DNA of 64,000 bases from Amoebidium appalachense (lineage: Eukaryota; Ichthyosporea). The stretch covers positions 4,216,001-4,280,000 of the forward strand of contig CAVNZM010000011.1 in assembly GCA_963693365.1 (NCBI GenBank), read 5' to 3'. Numbering within the stretch: position 1 is the first letter of the stretch; each line of letters begins with the position of its first letter. This document shows positions 61,320 to 64,000 of this stretch, piece by piece. A model generated the notes under the pieces. It made no database searches, was not told the origin of the DNA, and saw nothing but the letters and a program-made list of their open reading frames with translations. The position numbers and the translations under genes were made by a program.

Positions 61320-62721
61320 ACTACGCTGAGAAAAACATAGCATTGCATCTTACATGTAGGTTTATACGGTCTTACATGAACACACGGGGTTTGCACTGTT
61401 CACTCGAGGCACAGATACGAGTCTCGAGTATGATGGGTGGCTTTCTCAGTAAAATGCCGCAAAAAGGATGCCCTGAGGCTCGATTCCGATTCCGAACGAT
61501 CGTCGACTGAAAGTAAGGTTGTGGTATCGATCCGATGTGCCACATCGGAATTTGCGCAAACATCGAAAATATGGGGTTGAGATCTCGATCACCTGGTTAG
61601 GATCGAACTCACGACCTTAGGATTATGAGACCTACGCGCTACCTACTACGTTACCAGGACGATTCAGCATTTCCGATATGTACATATTTGCGCCATGTGC
61701 ATTTGCGTAGAGGCCAAGGGTACCAAAACAGGGACCAAACAGTCTTATGCACCACCTTGCGCAACAACAACCAGGCAGTATCGAAACATGGCACGTAAAC
61801 GGCACAAGCCCGGGGAAAAAAAAGAAAAGAGAAAAGAGAGAAAAACTACAAGACAATACAAAACGCTGAGTCGACGAAAACCTGCTAAAAAATCCCCATA
61901 GTTCCATTGTCTCTATCACCACACACACTCAGCCATTCATCATCTAATTAAGTGCCTTCCAGCCGCCCCTCCCCCTCCTCCCCCCCCCCCCCCCTCCCCC
62001 CTCCCCCCTCTTCTTCCCTTCTCTTCCAGAAGCCCCGCCAGACCTGGCCTTCTTGCCCCATTTCTGCCACGAATATATCTCTATTCCTTCAGTTCCAGAA
62101 ATCAAATGAGTGGGTGGTGGAGTGTGTGTGTGTGTGTGTGTCTCTGTGGGGAAGTGCGTGGAGAGGGAGGGGGTTCGGGTGGTGACATGCATCCTGAGCA
62201 CTTGAGCTCGAATGCATGCTTCTCTTCCATAGGAAGGAGGGGTCATGGGGGGCTTTATTGTTGTTGTTGTGGTGGTGGTGGTGGTGGTGGGGAGAGGGGG
62301 GGGGGGAGGGGGGGGGATAAAAATAATAAATGCGGCCCAAAGCATGAAGTACCGATCCACAGTGCAGATTATGCAAAAAGGAGCACAGGAGTGTGCATCA
62401 TATGTAGAGCCCATCCTCCGCGGGGAACGGGGAGGGCACCCGGGGGGGGGGGGGGGGGGGGGGGGGGGATGACCATAGCAGTGGGGTGTGTGGGGGGGGG
62501 AAGGTGGGGGAGGATGACCATAGCAGTGGGGTGTGTGGGGGGGGAGGGGGGGGGGGGGGGGGGCCTTACGGCCTGGCGGGAGGAATCCAGGGCGCTGAAA
62601 GATTGGTGGGCGATTGCGGTTGAAGGGGATGGGCAGGTTGAGGCCAGGCCCACGAGGCCCATGCAGAAGACCGGGGGGTCTGTGGAAATTACCGTCAGAA
62701 AAAAGAGAGGGGATACCGTGT
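52929..62721 (-). CDS. Gly/Pro/Met/Asn-rich RNA-binding protein with C-terminal RRM (5' end not found)
   Basis: Exons in order: 62721-62570 (or starting at the in-frame acceptor 62679), 61165-61125, 60114-60049, 59730-59682, 58484-57863, 56929-56860, 56182-56127, 55170-54692, 54109-53866, 53328-53240, 52977-52929 (TGA). Phases agree except between 56127 (phase 2) and 55170 (phase 0), where an exon is missing. The first part is Pro/Arg/Gly-rich (PIPFNRNRPPIFQRPGF). The large exon has a charged helix (KRLSAREEYELRKKQ) and NMGG repeats. Exon 55170-54692 has about eight PGPMMGxGG repeats and then KRHSEDYNS and QKRPRPPYNDQ. The last three exons encode one RRM: SVLVSNLPVSVTQSALHELL (RNP2), TAVYTNPEDAVKARRQF (RNP1 position) and DNSIITVVIKSS. 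It is probably nuclear and acts in mRNA processing or export; family undecided. Confidence 0.75.
53143..53167. repeat. G25 run in the RRM gene
   Basis: Sense-strand poly-C in the last intron, between 53239 and 52978. Confidence 0.85.
53453..53478. repeat. G run in the RRM gene
   Basis: Sense-strand poly-C in the intron between exons 53866 and 53328. The same intron has a sense-strand G run at 53747-53768. Confidence 0.85.
54920..55150 (-). repeat. 27-bp coding minisatellite (PGPMMGxGG)
   Basis: About eight tandem 27-bp units encode PGPMMGGGG or PGPMMGSGG, differing mainly by Gly/Ser third-position and first-position changes. Frame is kept throughout. Confidence 0.9.
55440..55545 (-). CDS. 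Possible missing exon of the RRM gene (weak)
   Basis: The frame RDMEVVGRIARMEYAKPPR reads like the end of an RRM or a basic linker. An acceptor at TTTTTTTTGAG (after about 55522) would give the phase required by the upstream exon ending at 56127. The downstream donor is only a GT inside a GTGTGT run. This is inference from phase and composition. Confidence 0.25.
55796..56335. repeat. C runs, (AC)n, (GT)n and G runs flanking exon 56182-56127
   Basis: C runs at 55793-55816 and 55981-56000, AC repeats at 56001-56028, GT repeats at 56262-56298 and a G-rich run at 56299-56343. Confidence 0.8.
56985..57330. repeat. C-run, (CACG)n, C-then-A compound
   Basis: C runs at 56988-57013, 57187-57210 and 57228-57265, the last running directly into about 19 A and then AAAG repeats; CACACG repeats lie between. 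Confidence 0.85.
58575..58615. repeat. GGCCCC hexanucleotide repeat
   Basis: About six to seven copies of CCCCGG/CCCCGT hexamers (58577-58613) in an RRM-gene intron, followed at 58760-58795 by CCCACA hexamers. Confidence 0.7.
58892..59205 (-). repeat. Poly(C)-tailed retroposon copy E, longest copy
   Basis: Read on the minus strand it begins near ACCTTGCTTGCATAAGCAAC, continues through CTCGTCTTTGATCAAGACGG, a central GGGGTCGAAACTC and CCTGAGGATGGGCTCTGC, and ends CGCATTCAAA plus a C-rich tail (plus-strand 58892-58919). About 285 bp excluding tail. It defines the full-length element together with copy A. Confidence 0.8.
59365..59520 (-). repeat. Poly(C)-tailed retroposon copy F, 5'-truncated
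   Basis: Identical to copy E over about 90 bp (59372-59464), with a C7 tail. It is truncated at the position CATCAGCC and joined directly to a new G-rich run (59466-59496). Confidence 0.8.
60180..60337 (-). repeat. Poly(C)-tailed retroposon copy G
   Basis: About 145 bp nearly identical to copies C and E plus a C12 tail (plus strand 60180-60192), with an inserted AAA near 60261. Followed by a second G-rich run at 60345-60384. Confidence 0.8.
60340..60720. repeat. G-run and purine block with a further retroposon fragment
   Basis: G runs at 60348-60384, 60427-60450, 60610-60628 and 60682-60703. At 60525-60570 a divergent fragment (TTCAGAATATGG, GTAGTACGTAGTAC) resembles the tail-proximal part of the retroposon. 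Confidence 0.6.
60700..60815 (-). repeat. Divergent retroposon copy H
   Basis: Shares GCATCATAAGCAG and GGCCCATCCTCAGG at its head side and abuts a G22 run at its tail side, with much internal divergence. Confidence 0.55.
60882..60925. repeat. G run (about 44 nt)
   Basis: Sense-strand poly-C in the RRM gene intron between 61124 and 60115; a further G run is at 61050-61069. Confidence 0.85.
61278..61318. repeat. A41 run
   Basis: Lies about 270 bp from the tRNA-Met-like sequence, on the far side of the 61386-61440 repeat. On the minus strand it is a poly-T end. Confidence 0.9.
61592..61660 (-). tRNA. Degenerate tRNA-Met (CAT)-like sequence, pseudogene or SINE head
   Basis: On the minus strand AGTAGGTAGCGCGTAGGTC, then CTCATAA with anticodon CAT, then TCCTAAGGTCGTGAGTTCGATCC matches elongator tRNA-Met in D loop, anticodon arm, variable loop and T loop. 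The T stem has one mismatch, the D stem is poor, and the acceptor arms pair only as CCTGGT/ACCAGG in a shifted register. It is therefore probably a tRNA-derived retroposon head or a pseudogene, not a functional tRNA. It lies in an RRM-gene intron. Confidence 0.5.
62290..62425 (-). repeat. Divergent retroposon copy I
   Basis: Contains AATGCGGCCCAAAGCATGAA, GTACCGATCC and, at its head, TAGAGCCCATCCTCCG, and abuts a G-rich run (62296-62317) at its tail side. It is clearly related to, but more diverged than, copies C, E and G. Confidence 0.6.
62440..62563. repeat. G runs and a duplicated 55-bp unit after an RRM-gene donor
   Basis: ATGACCATAGCAGTGGGGTG plus a G run occurs twice (62469 and 62512), flanked by G runs at 62442-62468 and 62538-62563. 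The last run starts 6 nt downstream (sense) of the donor at 62569. Confidence 0.8.
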
Positions 62722-62869
62722 CTGGGGGGGGGGGGGGGTCTATGGAACTTAGAGTGAAACAACCGAAAAAGGAATGCTGTTGATGGAAAGCAGAAGACAT
62801 AACTTGACCCATGTATTGCTCAAGCGCAAATGAAAAGGAGACGGAGGTCCCTCGGGACCGGGGGCGCCC

Positions 62870-62883
62870 CGGGGGGGGGGAGG

Positions 62884-62925
<42 letters not shown>
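62870..62925. repeat. G-rich run
   Basis: Nearly pure G for about 55 nt upstream (sense) of the first recognised RRM-gene exon. Confidence 0.85.
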
Positions 62926-62927
<2 letters not shown>

Positions 62928-63100
62928 GAACGTGTCATAGATGAAGGTTTCCCAAGGTGCAAACAGGGCCCTCTTGCCTTCGATCCTTCATATTTAAGAC
63001 CATCCAAAAATGTGCAACTAAACTGCGGGTTCTAAGGTGTATAACCAAAATGAGGTCGACAAAAGGTGTTAATCTTTTTTCTTTCTTTTTTTTTCTTTTT

Positions 63101-63101
63101 T

Positions 63102-63136
<35 letters not shown>

Positions 63137-63160
63137 GAGGGGAGGGGGGGAGGGGGGATC

Positions 63161-63253
<93 letters not shown>

Positions 63254-63303
63254 CACATGTGCACCCATGTTTGCGTGTGCATGTGCCTGTGTGTGCACGT
63301 GTA

Positions 63304-63332
<29 letters not shown>
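63101..63332. repeat. T-run, G-run and (GT)n block
   Basis: T-rich 63076-63102, G run 63103-63135, GT array 63163-63249 (87 bp) and G run 63305-63333. A possible small exon ends just beyond (donor after 63352, sense), but it does not match the phase of the next known exon. Confidence 0.85.
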
Positions 63333-63334
<2 letters not shown>

Positions 63335-63539
63335 TCAATACCTCGGGGCACCTGTCGAAGGTTGACTGGTTGCAGTGGGGCTACTCGTTCTGTATGGGAC
63401 AAAGAGTGTCAGATGGTGCTGTCTAATGTATGTAGGTAAAAACAATACACACAGCAATCGTCTCTGCATGTACGTGTGCATGTTGCAGATGTGTGCCTTT
63501 TTGGTTAAAGACACGGGCATGGATGTGTTCCCAAAAGCT

Positions 63540-64000
63540 GGGGGAGGGGGGGGGGGGGGGAGGGGGGGGGAGAAGGGGGAATGTTTGGAAGAGCCCAAAA
63601 AAAGGGAAACAAAAGAGCAAACGAAGTAAGAAGGTCCTGGGGTAGAGTTGTCATGGCCTTTTAAATGCCGCAAGATACTGCATATGATTGTGTTATGGTG
63701 CCGGGTGTATGCGCGCATCTCTGCCTGTGTGTGTCCATGTGCGTGTTTTTCCGCATGTGTGCATGTGTGTGTGCATGCTAGCAGTCAGACGTGTGCATGC
63801 TAGCAACCAGACAGGAAGGGGGAAAGAAAGGGGGGGGGGGGGGGGGGGAGGGGGGGAGGCGGAGGAAAGGAGGAGGGGGAGGGGGAGCGGGTGGGCGCGG
63901 CGGAGGAGGAGGGGGAGGAGGAAGGAGGGGGAGGAGGAGGGAGGAGGGAGGAGGGGGAGGAGGAAGGGGAAGGAGAGGAGGGGAGGGGGGGGGGGGGGTG
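63540..64000. repeat. G runs, repeated GCATGCTAGCA and GGA-rich window end
   Basis: G runs at 63547-63570 and 63831-63848; GTGCATGCTAGCA is duplicated at 63772-63806; from 63850 the strand is almost pure G/A with GGAGGA repeats to the end. No gene seen. Confidence 0.75.

Noticed and set aside
63850-64000. Telomeric G-rich repeat at window end
   Set aside because: The sequence is irregular GGA/GGGGA without a fixed telomere unit such as TTAGGG.

Overview
The window is nuclear DNA from an intron-rich eukaryote. Conserved exons are short (50-620 bp), have GT-AG boundaries, and sit in introns packed with (GT/CA)n, (CT/GA)n and long poly-C/poly-G tracts. The proteins are a TELO2-like co-chaperone subunit, ribosomal protein L17/uL22, an EGF/H-type-lectin secreted protein, an RRM protein and an APE-type non-LTR retrotransposon. 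A unicellular eukaryote fits (animal-like TELO2 and EGF, compact protein set), but I cannot name the lineage.

Layout. 1-11.9 kb: mostly microsatellite and purine/pyrimidine-rich DNA with two CCAAT clusters and one or two possible 5' exons of the next gene. 11.9-30.3 kb, plus strand: a TELO2/Tel2 gene whose 17 exons join in phase through to the stop codon. One of its introns carries an intact tRNA-Ser(GCT) and a 265-bp direct duplication. 30.3-31.4 kb: quiet convergent intergenic DNA. 31.9-36.05 kb, minus strand: RPL17 in five exons. 36.1-39.4 kb: unassigned, with a TATA/CCAAT module. 39.4-45.4 kb, minus strand: an eight-exon secreted EGF/H-lectin-like protein of about 641 residues. 46.1-47.4 kb, plus strand: a decayed non-LTR element. 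47.6-51.6 kb, minus strand: a non-LTR retrotransposon with an uninterrupted 1064-residue endonuclease/reverse transcriptase and a poly(A) tail. 52.9-62.7 kb, minus strand: a multi-exon Gly/Pro/Met/Asn-rich protein ending in one RRM. 62.7-64 kb: microsatellites.

Three window-wide patterns stand out. First, a dispersed retroposon-like repeat (at least seven good copies) ends in poly(C) rather than poly(A). Second, homopolymeric C runs lie on the sense strand of the genes, often within 7-25 nt downstream of 5' splice sites. Third, several TELO2 introns open with (GT)n/G runs and close with C/(AC)n runs, which could pair with each other. Nearly all long reading frames other than the genes named here are translations of simple repeats and are left out.
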